Source: Pseudomonas sp. UFMG81 | Lineage (GTDB): Bacteria > Pseudomonadota > Gammaproteobacteria > Pseudomonadales > Pseudomonadaceae | DNA: 64,000 nt | Reading direction: 5' to 3' | NCBI RefSeq assembly: GCF_015354575.1 | Contig: NZ_JACAFQ010000006.1 | Location: 116,629-180,628 of the forward strand | In this document: in pieces, positions 26,396 through 33,693 of the stretch | How the letters are laid out: the number at the start of each line of letters is the position of its first letter | Position numbering within the stretch: the first letter of the stretch is position 1 | The notes under the pieces: generated by a model | Seen by the model: only the letters and a program-made list of their open reading frames with translations | Told to the model about the DNA's origin: nothing | The model's database searches: none | Translations under genes and position numbers: made by a program

Positions 26396-28636
26396 ATGAA
26401 TACGTGGCCACGCCGGGCGCTATGCGCCGCCGGTTTCACCCTTACCGTGACCAGTGCGGCCTGGGCCGCGCTGTCCGAGGTCGACCCTGGCCCCTACACC
26501 TTCGCCACCGGGGGCTACCCCATGTGGTACAAGGACGCCAACAACCTGGCGCTGGAGCTGTGCCAGTCGCGCGCCACCAGCTCGCGCAACCCGGGTGCGC
26601 CGGGCGCACCGGCCTACATGTGCACCCTGCTGCCAGAGCCAGGCGTGTATGACGATGCACTGCCGCTGGTGTTCCCCGACAACTGGCCGCCGGAGATGTT
26701 CTGGTTCCTCGCCGAGACCTCGATCCCGGCGGTCGGCAACAGTGGCTACGAGCTGGAAGTCTATGTGGCGGGCATCGAGGCGGCATTCGCCTCCGAGAAC
26801 CCGGTCGACGGCGACCAGCAGAGCTTTGCCCGCATCCGCATCCGCGCCTCGATACCGCAGGCGGGCACCTACACCATCACCCACCCCTACGGTGTGGAAA
26901 CCGTGACCATCGCCGCCAACCAGGTGGGCCGCCGCGCAGTCAACATCACCCGCGACATCGGCATCGGCGCCCAGGGTAACTTCAGCGGCGTGCTCAACGG
27001 CAACATCGGGCCGTTCCTGCGTGGCGCAGGTGCCCCCTACACTGAGGTCAACCCGGACACCGGCGCCACCGAAACCTTCGTCGGCGACCCGAACATCACC
27101 GAAGCGGTGACCGGCAGCCCCAACAACACCAACTTCGTGCGTATCGCCGGCCCTGCCGGGACCATCCAGACCAACGCCTTCACCGTCTCCGGCAAGGTGC
27201 TCGACCAGCGTGCCCAGACGCCGGTCACGCTGGAACGCGCCACCTACTCGCGCAACGGTGCCGGCACCCGCGTGGAAGTCTTCGCCAAGGCGCCGAACAG
27301 CGCCAGCCTGTGCCTGCGTAACGGCCTGGCGCTGGTAGGCTCGCCGCCCTCGCCCTGCCAGTTCAGCCTGCTGACCGACAACAGCGGGCTGTTCTTCAGC
27401 CAGCAGCTGAGCCAGGCCGCGCCACCACCAGTGGTGGTGGTCACCGCCAGCAGCCCGGCCGGCACCACCCGGCCAACCGCGCTGTCGAGCAAGCTCAGCG
27501 ACGTGGTCAAGGTCAGCACCGCGCGCTATGACTGGACCAACAAGCGCCTGGTGGTCGAAGCGCGCTCCAGCGACGAAGTGGTGATCCCCGACCTGCTGGT
27601 GCAGGGGTACGGGCGCATGTCCAAGTCCGGCGTGCAACAGAACCTGACCATCAACGACCTGGCCCAGCCGCCCGCCAGCATCACCGTCAAGTCCGCCCAT
27701 GGCGGCAGCGACGTGGAGCCGGTGGTGGTGGTCGGCAACGCGCCGGTCGACGCCGGCAACCAGCCGCCCGTGGCCCAGGCCGACAGCGCCAGCACCAGTG
27801 TCGGGGTGCCGATCACCCTCAACCTGCTGACCAACGACAGCGACCCGGACGGCAACCTGCCACTGACCATCAGCGACCTCACCCAACCGGGCACCGGCCT
27901 GGGCGGTGTGGTGATGAGCGGCACCACCGCCGTCACCTACACCCCACCGGCCGGGGCCACCACGCCGCAGGTGGCCACCTTCACCTACCGCGCCGTGGAC
28001 GCCAAGGGCCTGAAGTCGGAGCCGGCCACGGTGACCGTCAACATCGCGCCCAACCGCGCCCCTACCGCGGTGGCCGACAGCGTCAGCACCCTGGGCGTAC
28101 CGCTGACCATCAACGCGCTGGCCAACGACACCGACCCGGAAAACAACCTGCCGCTGAGCATCGCCAGCGTCACCCAGCCAACCCCGACCGGACGCGGCAC
28201 GGTGAGCACCGACGGCAACACCATCACCTACACGCCACCGGCCACGGTCACCACGGCGTTCAGCACCACCTTCACCTACATCGTGCGTGATTCGGTCGGC
28301 GCCCTGTCGACGCCCGGCACCGTCACCGTGCAGGTGTCGCCACGGCCGGCCCAGGAGACCTTCGCGGTCACCGCGGCAACCGTCACCGCACGCTCCAACA
28401 ACCGCTTCAACTGGGACATCAGCGGTACGTCCTCGGTGACCACCGGCAACACCATCACCGTGCGGGTGACCACCACCACCGGCGTGCAAACGTTGGGTAC
28501 CACCACCGTACCGGTGACCGGCCGCTGGCGCCTTGCAGTGAGCAACAGCACCACTGCGGTACCGACCGCCAGCCCGACGGCGACGGTAACCAGCAGCCAG
28601 GGCACCACCCGCACCGTCAACGTGACCGTGCAGTAG
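26396..28636 (+). CDS. Paralogous secreted protein with two C-terminal Big_9-like Ig repeats
   Basis: 746 residues from ATG 26396 (AGGAGG 6 bases upstream). An earlier in-frame ATG at 26372 overlaps the previous stop but has no site of its own. Signal peptide to about AAWA-ALS, then the same DPGPY module as the preceding protein (LELCQSRATSSR..AYMCTLLPEPGVYDD; FARIRIRASIPQAGTYTITHPYG; NFSGVLNGNIGPFL), ending at KSAHGGSDVEPVVVV. Two approximately 90-residue cadherin/Big_9-type repeats follow (QPPVAQADSAS..NDSDPDGNLPL and RAPTAVADSV..NDTDPENNLPL), then a Thr-rich beta tail. This architecture fits a surface adhesin or fibre cap. Confidence 0.8.
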   Translation: MNTWPRRALCAAGFTLTVTSAAWAALSEVDPGPYTFATGGYPMWYKDANNLALELCQSRATSSRNPGAPGAPAYMCTLLPEPGVYDDALPLVFPDNWPPEMFWFLAETSIPAVGNSGYELEVYVAGIEAAFASENPVDGDQQSFARIRIRASIPQAGTYTITHPYGVETVTIAANQVGRRAVNITRDIGIGAQGNFSGVLNGNIGPFLRGAGAPYTEVNPDTGATETFVGDPNITEAVTGSPNNTNFVRIAGPAGTIQTNAFTVSGKVLDQRAQTPVTLERATYSRNGAGTRVEVFAKAPNSASLCLRNGLALVGSPPSPCQFSLLTDNSGLFFSQQLSQAAPPPVVVVTASSPAGTTRPTALSSKLSDVVKVSTARYDWTNKRLVVEARSSDEVVIPDLLVQGYGRMSKSGVQQNLTINDLAQPPASITVKSAHGGSDVEPVVVVGNAPVDAGNQPPVAQADSASTSVGVPITLNLLTNDSDPDGNLPLTISDLTQPGTGLGGVVMSGTTAVTYTPPAGATTPQVATFTYRAVDAKGLKSEPATVTVNIAPNRAPTAVADSVSTLGVPLTINALANDTDPENNLPLSIASVTQPTPTGRGTVSTDGNTITYTPPATVTTAFSTTFTYIVRDSVGALSTPGTVTVQVSPRPAQETFAVTAATVTARSNNRFNWDISGTSSVTTGNTITVRVTTTTGVQTLGTTTVPVTGRWRLAVSNSTTAVPTASPTATVTSSQGTTRTVNVTVQ

Positions 28637-28651
28637 GCCAGGGAGAACGCC

Positions 28652-29122
28652 ATGAGAAGCCTGTACCCGCTGCTGCTGTGCCTGGCCCTCGCCGGCCAGG
28701 CCCATGCCGACGACCTGATGGACAACGCCGACCTTGCGGCCGGCAGCGACCTCGGCGAGCCGCTGATCATCCGCCTGCTGCCGGCCGGTGCCGGCCAGCA
28801 AGCGGTGATCGAGCAGCAGGGTAACGGCAACCGCGCCACCCTCGACCAGAGCGGCCAGGCCCTGCTGGGCCAGATCGTCCAGGCCGGGAGCGCGCAGGAG
28901 GCGTACATCCTGCAGCAGGGTAGCGACCTGATGGCCTCGATCAACCAGCAGGGCTACGGCAACAACGCCTCGATCCGCCAGAACGGTAGCGGCAACAGCG
29001 CCGCCATCGAACAGATCGGCAACCACAACAACGCCACCATCGAGCAGAGCGGCACGGGGCTGAACAGCGCCGTGACCCAGGCCGGCAATGGCCAGCACGT
29101 GCACATCACCCAATACCGATAA
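28652..29122 (+). CDS. csgB: CsgB-like minor curlin (nucleator)
   Basis: 156 residues with a signal peptide (cleavage AHA-DDL). Four to five curlin repeats of pattern x-x-I-x-Q-x-G-x-x-N-x-A run to the end: AVIEQQGNGNRATLDQSG, ASINQQGYGNNASIRQNG, AAIEQIGNHNNATIEQSG. The last repeat ends in HVHITQYR, an arginine-bearing tail like that of nucleator CsgB rather than CsgA. Its length is close to E. coli CsgB (151). It lies 15 bp after the adhesin gene and 28 bp before the major curlin, so the four genes are one operon. Confidence 0.85.
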   Translation: MRSLYPLLLCLALAGQAHADDLMDNADLAAGSDLGEPLIIRLLPAGAGQQAVIEQQGNGNRATLDQSGQALLGQIVQAGSAQEAYILQQGSDLMASINQQGYGNNASIRQNGSGNSAAIEQIGNHNNATIEQSGTGLNSAVTQAGNGQHVHITQYR

Positions 29123-29150
29123 CGGCACCGCAAGACCAGGAGGCTCCACC

Positions 29151-30596
29151 ATGTACAAGCTCGCCCCTCTGAGCGCCGCCATTGTCCTGGCTTTCGCCGG
29201 CCAGGCCATGGCCGACGACAGCAGCTCGAACCAGACCCAGCAGGGCAACAAGAACATCGCCGAGGTCAAACAGACCGCGGCGTCGTTCGCCTCGGTCACC
29301 CAGCAACAGACCGGCCACGACCACAACCACATGGCGGTGCAGGACAACAGCACCAGCGACGTGCTGCAGAGCGCCACCGGCTCGTTCAACGCCGGCTACG
29401 CCGAGCAGCTGTTCGAGAACGGCAGCCAGATCACCCAGCTGTCCGGTGGCACGCTGAACGACGCCTTCGCCAGCCAGTCGGTGGGCGAGAGCAACCAGGC
29501 GTTGCAGGTGCAGGATGGCACCGGCAACCGCTCGGTGATCTGGCAGGACACCCAGCTGGGCAGCCAGGCCACCACCCAGCAGTCGGGCCAGCGCAACGAT
29601 GCCACCATCGAGCAACTGTTCAGCGGCAGCAACAACAAGAGCCTGATCAACCAGGCCGGCAGCGACAACCAGGCCGCCGCCGAGCACCTCACCCACCAGG
29701 ACGGCGACATCGCCATCTACCAGCAGGGCAAGCAGAACTGGGCCTACGGCGACCAGCGCGAAGGCTACGGGGGCACCATTGGTATCGACCAGTACGGCAC
29801 CGGTGGTTCGGTGGAAGTCTGGCAGGACAACCAGACCGACAGCCAGGCCAGCGTCTACCAGAACGGCCAGCTCAACGAGGCGTACATCGACCAGAGCTTT
29901 GGCGAAAGCAACAGCGCCAGCCTCAGCCAGACCGGCCGCGCCAACGCCAGTTGGTCGGACCAGTTCGAGACCAACCAGTCGGTCACCAGCATTTCCCAGG
30001 TGGGCAACAACAACCTGCACTTCACCTACCAGACCGGCGACAACCACAGCCTGAGCATCAGCACCCAGGGCAATGGCAACAAGATCATGGCCAGCAACTG
30101 GAAGGGCGAGAAACCCGGTGGGCAGTTCGGCAGCGACCAGCGCGCCGAGATCAACCAGAACGGCAACCAGAACAGCGTCAACCTCACTCAGGAGGGGGTC
30201 GGCCAACTCGCCGTGCTGAACCAGAACGGCAACCGCAACCGCATGGAGACCAAGCAGGCCGACACCAACAACGAGCTGTACTTCGAGCAGAACGGCAGCG
30301 ACAACCTGCTGATCGCCGACCAGCGCGGCACCGCCAACTACGCCGAGGGCGTGGCCTCCGGCAACGGCGGCACCATCACCCTCGACCAGTCCGGCAGCGG
30401 CAACCAGAGCTACACCTACCAGCTGTACGGCAGCGGCAACCAGGCCACCATCAAGCAGGCCGATGTGGCCAACGTTGCCTACGTAACCCAAGGCGGCAAC
30501 ACCAACCAGGCCTTCGTCGACCAGAGCGGCGCCAGCCAGACCGCCACCATCAGCCAGTACGGCAACGCCAACCTGGCCACCGTCAACCAGCACTGA
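29151..30596 (+). CDS. csgA: Giant CsgA-like curlin subunit
   Basis: 481 residues, about three times E. coli CsgA (151). The ATG at 29151 has AGGAGG upstream; signal peptide cleavage near AMA-DDS. The mature chain is a near-continuous string of about twenty Q/N/G-rich curlin-type repeats (for example AEINQNGNQNSVNLTQEG, ATISQYGNANLATVNQH at the end), several degenerate with W, E and F insertions (SNWKGEKPGG). There is no cysteine. It should be exported and polymerise as functional amyloid, needing CsgG/E/F-type machinery that is not in this window. A strong terminator follows. Confidence 0.87.
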   Translation: MYKLAPLSAAIVLAFAGQAMADDSSSNQTQQGNKNIAEVKQTAASFASVTQQQTGHDHNHMAVQDNSTSDVLQSATGSFNAGYAEQLFENGSQITQLSGGTLNDAFASQSVGESNQALQVQDGTGNRSVIWQDTQLGSQATTQQSGQRNDATIEQLFSGSNNKSLINQAGSDNQAAAEHLTHQDGDIAIYQQGKQNWAYGDQREGYGGTIGIDQYGTGGSVEVWQDNQTDSQASVYQNGQLNEAYIDQSFGESNSASLSQTGRANASWSDQFETNQSVTSISQVGNNNLHFTYQTGDNHSLSISTQGNGNKIMASNWKGEKPGGQFGSDQRAEINQNGNQNSVNLTQEGVGQLAVLNQNGNRNRMETKQADTNNELYFEQNGSDNLLIADQRGTANYAEGVASGNGGTITLDQSGSGNQSYTYQLYGSGNQATIKQADVANVAYVTQGGNTNQAFVDQSGASQTATISQYGNANLATVNQH

Positions 30597-30609
30597 CCGG
30601 CTCCCCCTT

Positions 30610-30651
30610 GAACCGCGGTGTTCGCTCTCCCTGGCGCCGCGGTTCCTTTTT
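30610..30651 (+). terminator. Rho-independent terminator of the curlin operon
   Basis: GAACCGCGG (30610-30618) pairs perfectly with CCGCGGTTC (30637-30645), followed by CTTTTTG; 14 bases after the csgA stop. Confidence 0.85.
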
Positions 30652-30726
30652 GCTCTTGGTGAGGCACGTGTTCAGTAATCACGGCGGGCGTTCAAAGCCC
30701 AGATGTGAAACAAGCCTTTAACGTAC

Positions 30727-31017
30727 CTATCGCCTACGTCTTCGCGAAATCGACCACGCGTGAAAGAGCACCATGATCACGACCCCACCATGCACGACTA
30801 CCAGATCTCGATAAAAGTTACTTCCATAGTCGATCTCCACAAAAAAACCCTTATCATCCTTCAGAAGAAGCGTGTAAAAACCGCCCATCAGAATGCCATG
30901 CAGATAAGCTAATGAAACGCGGAATACGCCACTTGTTTCGGAAAGCAAATGACGCACCAGAAAAAGAGTCACCGGCACGTCTACCAAAACAAGGAGAACA
31001 AATTCCACTACACTCAC
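30727..31017 (-). CDS. Third intact T6SS immunity-type membrane protein (family of the DUF4225 cassettes)
   Basis: 96 residues from GTG 31017 (GGAG 8 bases upstream), three membrane segments. It shares with the other two immunity proteins the pattern GGFY-x-x-LLKD, FFVEIDYGSNFYRDLVV and MVLFHAW, ending in RRRRR. The GTGA start overlaps the stop of an 18-codon toxin remnant, just as the intact immunity genes overlap their toxin stops. It should protect the inner membrane against a DUF4225 toxin variant. Its cognate toxin is gone, so it is now an orphan. GC is well below the surroundings. Confidence 0.75.
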   Translation of the reverse strand: MSVVEFVLLVLVDVPVTLFLVRHLLSETSGVFRVSLAYLHGILMGGFYTLLLKDDKGFFVEIDYGSNFYRDLVVVHGGVVIMVLFHAWSISRRRRR

Positions 31018-31067
31018 TTTTTCTGCTCCTTATTAAGCTGGCAAGTAGTCGCACCGTTTGTCGAACC
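31014..31067 (-). pseudogene. C-terminal remnant of a DUF4225 toxin
   Basis: The last 18 codons read RGSTNGATTCQLNKEQKK and stop. They align without gaps to the end of the orphan toxin (EGTTSGSTAYQFYEEYKK). The TGA overlaps the GTG of the next immunity gene exactly as in the intact cassettes. Nothing of the rest of the toxin remains upstream. Confidence 0.7.
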
Positions 31068-31068
31068 T

Positions 31069-31324
31069 CTAGACAAACCAGGCATGAAACAAAATCATAA
31101 CAACGCTCAAGGCCACTACAACATGGAGCTCCCGCCTAAACCCGTCACCATAATCAAATGAATAGTTAACGAAACCCGCCCCCATGCAACTTAAGATAAA
31201 TAGCCATCATTACTATACTGAACAGTGTCATCACTACCGCCAACGCTCTCCAGCGGAGTACGACCCTAGCAAAGCAGAGCGTAAACAATACATCAGCCGC
31301 AATAAACAGCAACAACCCCGGCAT
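31069..31324 (-). pseudogene. Frameshifted fourth immunity gene
   Basis: ATG 31324 (AGGGAG 5 bases upstream) opens 52 codons of a membrane protein (MPGLLLFIAADVLFTLCFAR...) that stops at 31166. One frame over, VNYSFDYGDGFRRELHVVV then VMILFHAWFV continues to the stop at 31069. This second half matches the conserved FVEIDYGDNFYRDLVV...MILFHGW block of the neighbours. One indel near 31168-31171 therefore broke a full-length (about 85 aa) immunity homologue. Confidence 0.7.
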
Positions 31325-31351
31325 AGTCACTCCCTGTACTCCATACGCAGA

Positions 31352-31639
31352 TCATCTGGGCCGAACCGACACTGACCAACCGTGAAATAAAATCATGAAC
31401 AGCGACCCACCATTGAGAACAACCAAATCCCGATAGAAATTATCGCCATAATCAATTTCTACAAAAAACAGATCACTATCCTTTAGCAGCGTCACGTAAA
31501 ACCCTCCCGACAAGACCGCATGCAGATAGGCCACCATTTCCCGAAGCACACCCCCCGCTCCAAGCAGAAGATAGCGCCTGAGTACTAATGTGCTCGAAAA
31601 ATCTATAACAATGACAACAACAAAAACAAACACACTCAC
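31352..31639 (-). CDS. Immunity-type membrane protein of the orphan toxin cassette
   Basis: 95 residues, GTG start overlapping the orphan toxin stop (GTGA). Three predicted membrane helices (residues 3-18, about 33-52, 72-88). The conserved block FFVEIDYGDNFYRDLVVLNG then LFMILFHGW is shared with the other immunity genes, while the N-terminal half differs, as expected for specificity. By position it neutralises the DUF4225 tip encoded just upstream. Confidence 0.75.
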   Translation of the reverse strand: MSVFVFVVVIVIDFSSTLVLRRYLLLGAGGVLREMVAYLHAVLSGGFYVTLLKDSDLFFVEIDYGDNFYRDLVVLNGGSLFMILFHGWSVSVRPR

Positions 31640-32097
31640 TTTTTATACTCTTCGTAAAACTGATAGGCAGTTGACCCACTTGTAGTGCCTTCAACAGATA
31701 GGCCTAATGCACTCAGCTGACGTATCGCCATCTCCTTGTCGAACTTGTAATACCTGAAGAGTTTCCATGCGTCCGCCCGCGGTACCGGCCGGAACAAAAC
31801 ACCTATCGAAAGTGCTACATCACTTGCCAAGTAGGCTAAATTACCTTCACGTTCGCTGTAACCCAAACGCTCCGAGGCCATCTGGTAACCCTTTCTGACC
31901 GGGCCTTCCACGTCACGCCTCCCTTCATATAACCCTCTTGCATTCTCATACAGGTTATTCCCTCCATGGACGATCAATGGTGCGCCGACAGCAGCACATA
32001 ACAAACCAAGTGCCCCATAGCAAACCCTTGCTCCAACGATACTTTCCTTACCCCGCCCAGAGACACCTGATAAATTCAGCGTAATCGCGTGGCCCAC
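31636..32097 (-). CDS. Orphan DUF4225 toxin tip (N-terminally truncated)
   Basis: 153 residues from GTG 32097, which lies inside the last codons of the preceding immunity gene (22-base overlap). The body is homologous to residues 95-237 of the full toxin: VCYGALGLLCAAVGAPLIVHG, NNLYENARGLYEGRRDVEGP, YSEREGNLAYLASDVALSIG, KLFRYYKFDKEMAIRQL and FYEEYKK at the end. The N-terminal region that would link it to Hcp is missing and there is no good ribosome site. It is best read as a displaced toxin cassette kept as a recombination reservoir, like orphan Rhs/CDI tips; expression is uncertain. Confidence 0.7.
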   Translation of the reverse strand: MGHAITLNLSGVSGRGKESIVGARVCYGALGLLCAAVGAPLIVHGGNNLYENARGLYEGRRDVEGPVRKGYQMASERLGYSEREGNLAYLASDVALSIGVLFRPVPRADAWKLFRYYKFDKEMAIRQLSALGLSVEGTTSGSTAYQFYEEYKK

Positions 32098-32354
32098 ACG
32101 TGAAACAGAATCATAGCCAAGCAGACGCCTTGCAGCGTCATCAGGTCGCGCAAGAAGTAATCTCCATAATCAAGCTCGACATAAATACTTGTACCTTCAT
32201 TTATAATTATCAGATAAAAGCCGCCCGCAACAGAAGCAAACAAATAACTACATAACTGCTGAACACCCCCAACTCCAGAAAACCAAGTTCTCCTCAGCCA
32301 GCGAGTGACAACCACATCAACAAAGACAACCAGAAGAAACTGCCAGAGTGTCAT
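32076..32354 (-). CDS. Immunity-type membrane protein of the intact DUF4225 toxin
   Basis: 92 residues; its ATG overlaps the toxin stop (ATGA). Three membrane helices (residues 3-18, 32-52, 72-88), with SIYVELDYGDYFLRDLMTLQG then AMILFHVW as the conserved family core. Toxin and immunity are strictly coupled, as expected when an inner-membrane-targeting toxin needs an inner-membrane protector. The assignment as immunity is by position and topology; the family is not known to me by name. Confidence 0.75.
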   Translation of the reverse strand: MTLWQFLLVVFVDVVVTRWLRRTWFSGVGGVQQLCSYLFASVAGGFYLIIINEGTSIYVELDYGDYFLRDLMTLQGVCLAMILFHVWATRLR

Positions 32355-33064
32355 TTCTTTAGCTCTTCATAAAACTGGTGACTCGTATTGGCATTGACAA
32401 CCGTCTCTACAACGAGTGCACCTTTACCCATCTGACGCACAGCCATCTCTTTATCAAATCGATAATATTTATAGAGCCTCCAGGCGTCAGGCTTTATTAC
32501 AGGCCGTCCCAACGCCCCCACTGACAACAATACATCACTAGCCAGGTAGGCCAGATTCCCTTCGCGCTCCGTGTAACCCAGTTTTTTTGAGGCCCCTTGA
32601 TAAAGCTCCCTTACCGGGCCCTCCACATCGCTACGCCCCTCATAGAGCCCTAGTGAATTTTCATATAGGTTATTTCCGCCATGTGCGATCAATGGCCCCC
32701 CCGCGATCGCACACAATAAGCCCAGTGATCCGTAGCATATGCCAACGCCAGTAATAACCTGCCCTGCGCCGCCAATGACACCTAATGACTGAGTAAAGAT
32801 TCGGGATGATTGTGACTTCAGGCTCTGCTTCTCTTCATGCAACGCTGTCAGCCCATCTTCTGCACTGATCTTTCGCTCATACACATCATCTACAACCCGC
32901 CGCGCGTAATACGCCAGCTCCCGGTTGAACTGCATCCGCAACCGCCGATCCTGCAAATGCCGCGCGCTGACCCCGCAGCCGTAGCCGATCAACCGGGAGG
33001 CTGCCGCATTGACCTCCCAGAACTCATGATCCAGCCGTTCGCCATATTCTTCCTTCTGGCTCAT
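32351..33064 (-). CDS. DUF4225-type T6SS effector delivered with Hcp
   Basis: 237 residues from ATG 33064, which overlaps the Hcp stop (ATGA) and has GGGGAG 8 bases upstream. The N-terminal helical region (1-90: EEYGERLDHEFWEVNAAASR, YARRVVDDVYERKI) probably docks in the Hcp tube. A glycine-rich hydrophobic hairpin follows (SLGVIGGAGQVITGVGICYG, SLGLLCAIAGGPLIAHGGNN), then LYEGRSDVEGPVRELYQ and YTEREGNLAYLASDV, the DUF4225 pattern. The hydrophobic hairpin suggests membrane insertion, i.e. a pore-forming or membrane-acting toxin, consistent with membrane-embedded immunity. Its GC is far lower than that of Hcp. Confidence 0.75.
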   Translation of the reverse strand: MSQKEEYGERLDHEFWEVNAAASRLIGYGCGVSARHLQDRRLRMQFNRELAYYARRVVDDVYERKISAEDGLTALHEEKQSLKSQSSRIFTQSLGVIGGAGQVITGVGICYGSLGLLCAIAGGPLIAHGGNNLYENSLGLYEGRSDVEGPVRELYQGASKKLGYTEREGNLAYLASDVLLSVGALGRPVIKPDAWRLYKYYRFDKEMAVRQMGKGALVVETVVNANTSHQFYEELKK

Positions 33065-33546
33065 GGCATTTCTCCCCACGTCGCGTAGCCCGTGGTGCCC
33101 GCCGCGTGGTGAATCCAGCTAATGGCGCGGTAGCTGATGCACAGGCGCTCTTGCGCCTCCTGGTCGATCATCAGCACGGCGTGGGGTACTTCCAGGTCCT
33201 GGGCGACGATCACCGCCCCCTCCAGCCTTACGGAGAAGTACTTTTCCCGGTGGCCAGCCGGATGAACGCGGTATAGCCGGATATCGCAATCGACCACTTC
33301 CCGGCTGTCCACGGCCTGGGCCAGCAGAGGGGTGGCCTTGTCGATGAGCTTGGTGACCACGACGGGCTGGTGGGTACCACGCTGGGTGTTGTCCGGGTTG
33401 GAAATACCGTGGCTGAACGACAACACCATGATCTCGTCCTGGTGCGCGACCTGGCACCGGTTGCCGATGGACGCTTGAGTGTTGCAGCCCGACGAAATCA
33501 AACCTTGCCGGTTGCCGTTGATGCTCATGTATCCGTTGAAAGCCAT
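33061..33546 (-). CDS. hcp: Hcp-family type VI secretion tube/cargo protein
   Basis: 161 residues beginning MAFNGYMSINGNRQGLISSG then CNTQASIGNRCQVAHQDEIM, followed by FSHGISN, a hallmark of the Hcp2/TssD class used as effector carriers. KLIDKATPLLAQAVDSREV and CISYRAISWIHHAAGTTGYA fit the hexameric tube fold. AAGGAG precedes the ATG. No other T6SS structural gene is here, so it is an orphan Hcp that would load into an apparatus encoded elsewhere and carry the downstream DUF4225 effector. The GC matches the chromosome, unlike the cargo genes behind it. Confidence 0.9.
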   Translation of the reverse strand: MAFNGYMSINGNRQGLISSGCNTQASIGNRCQVAHQDEIMVLSFSHGISNPDNTQRGTHQPVVVTKLIDKATPLLAQAVDSREVVDCDIRLYRVHPAGHREKYFSVRLEGAVIVAQDLEVPHAVLMIDQEAQERLCISYRAISWIHHAAGTTGYATWGEMP

Positions 33547-33693
33547 GGGCTGAACTCCTTGTAGACAAGGGTCGCAGCCTACGAAAACTCACTCGGCGTG
33601 TATGCCGGACGCGTCCGAAATAATTGCCGGGGAAAAAAACGCAATGTTTAATCAGCTGCCGGGCACGCGACAAAAATCAGCCAGCCCGGCCCG

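Noticed and set aside
26420..29389. 989-codon minus frame over the curlin-associated genes
   Set aside because: Antisense shadow of repeat-rich genes whose + strand products have signal peptides and curlin repeats.
29200..30590. Regularly spaced repeats resembling a CRISPR array
   Set aside because: The periodicity is in the protein (curlin repeats); DNA repeats are not identical and spacing varies.
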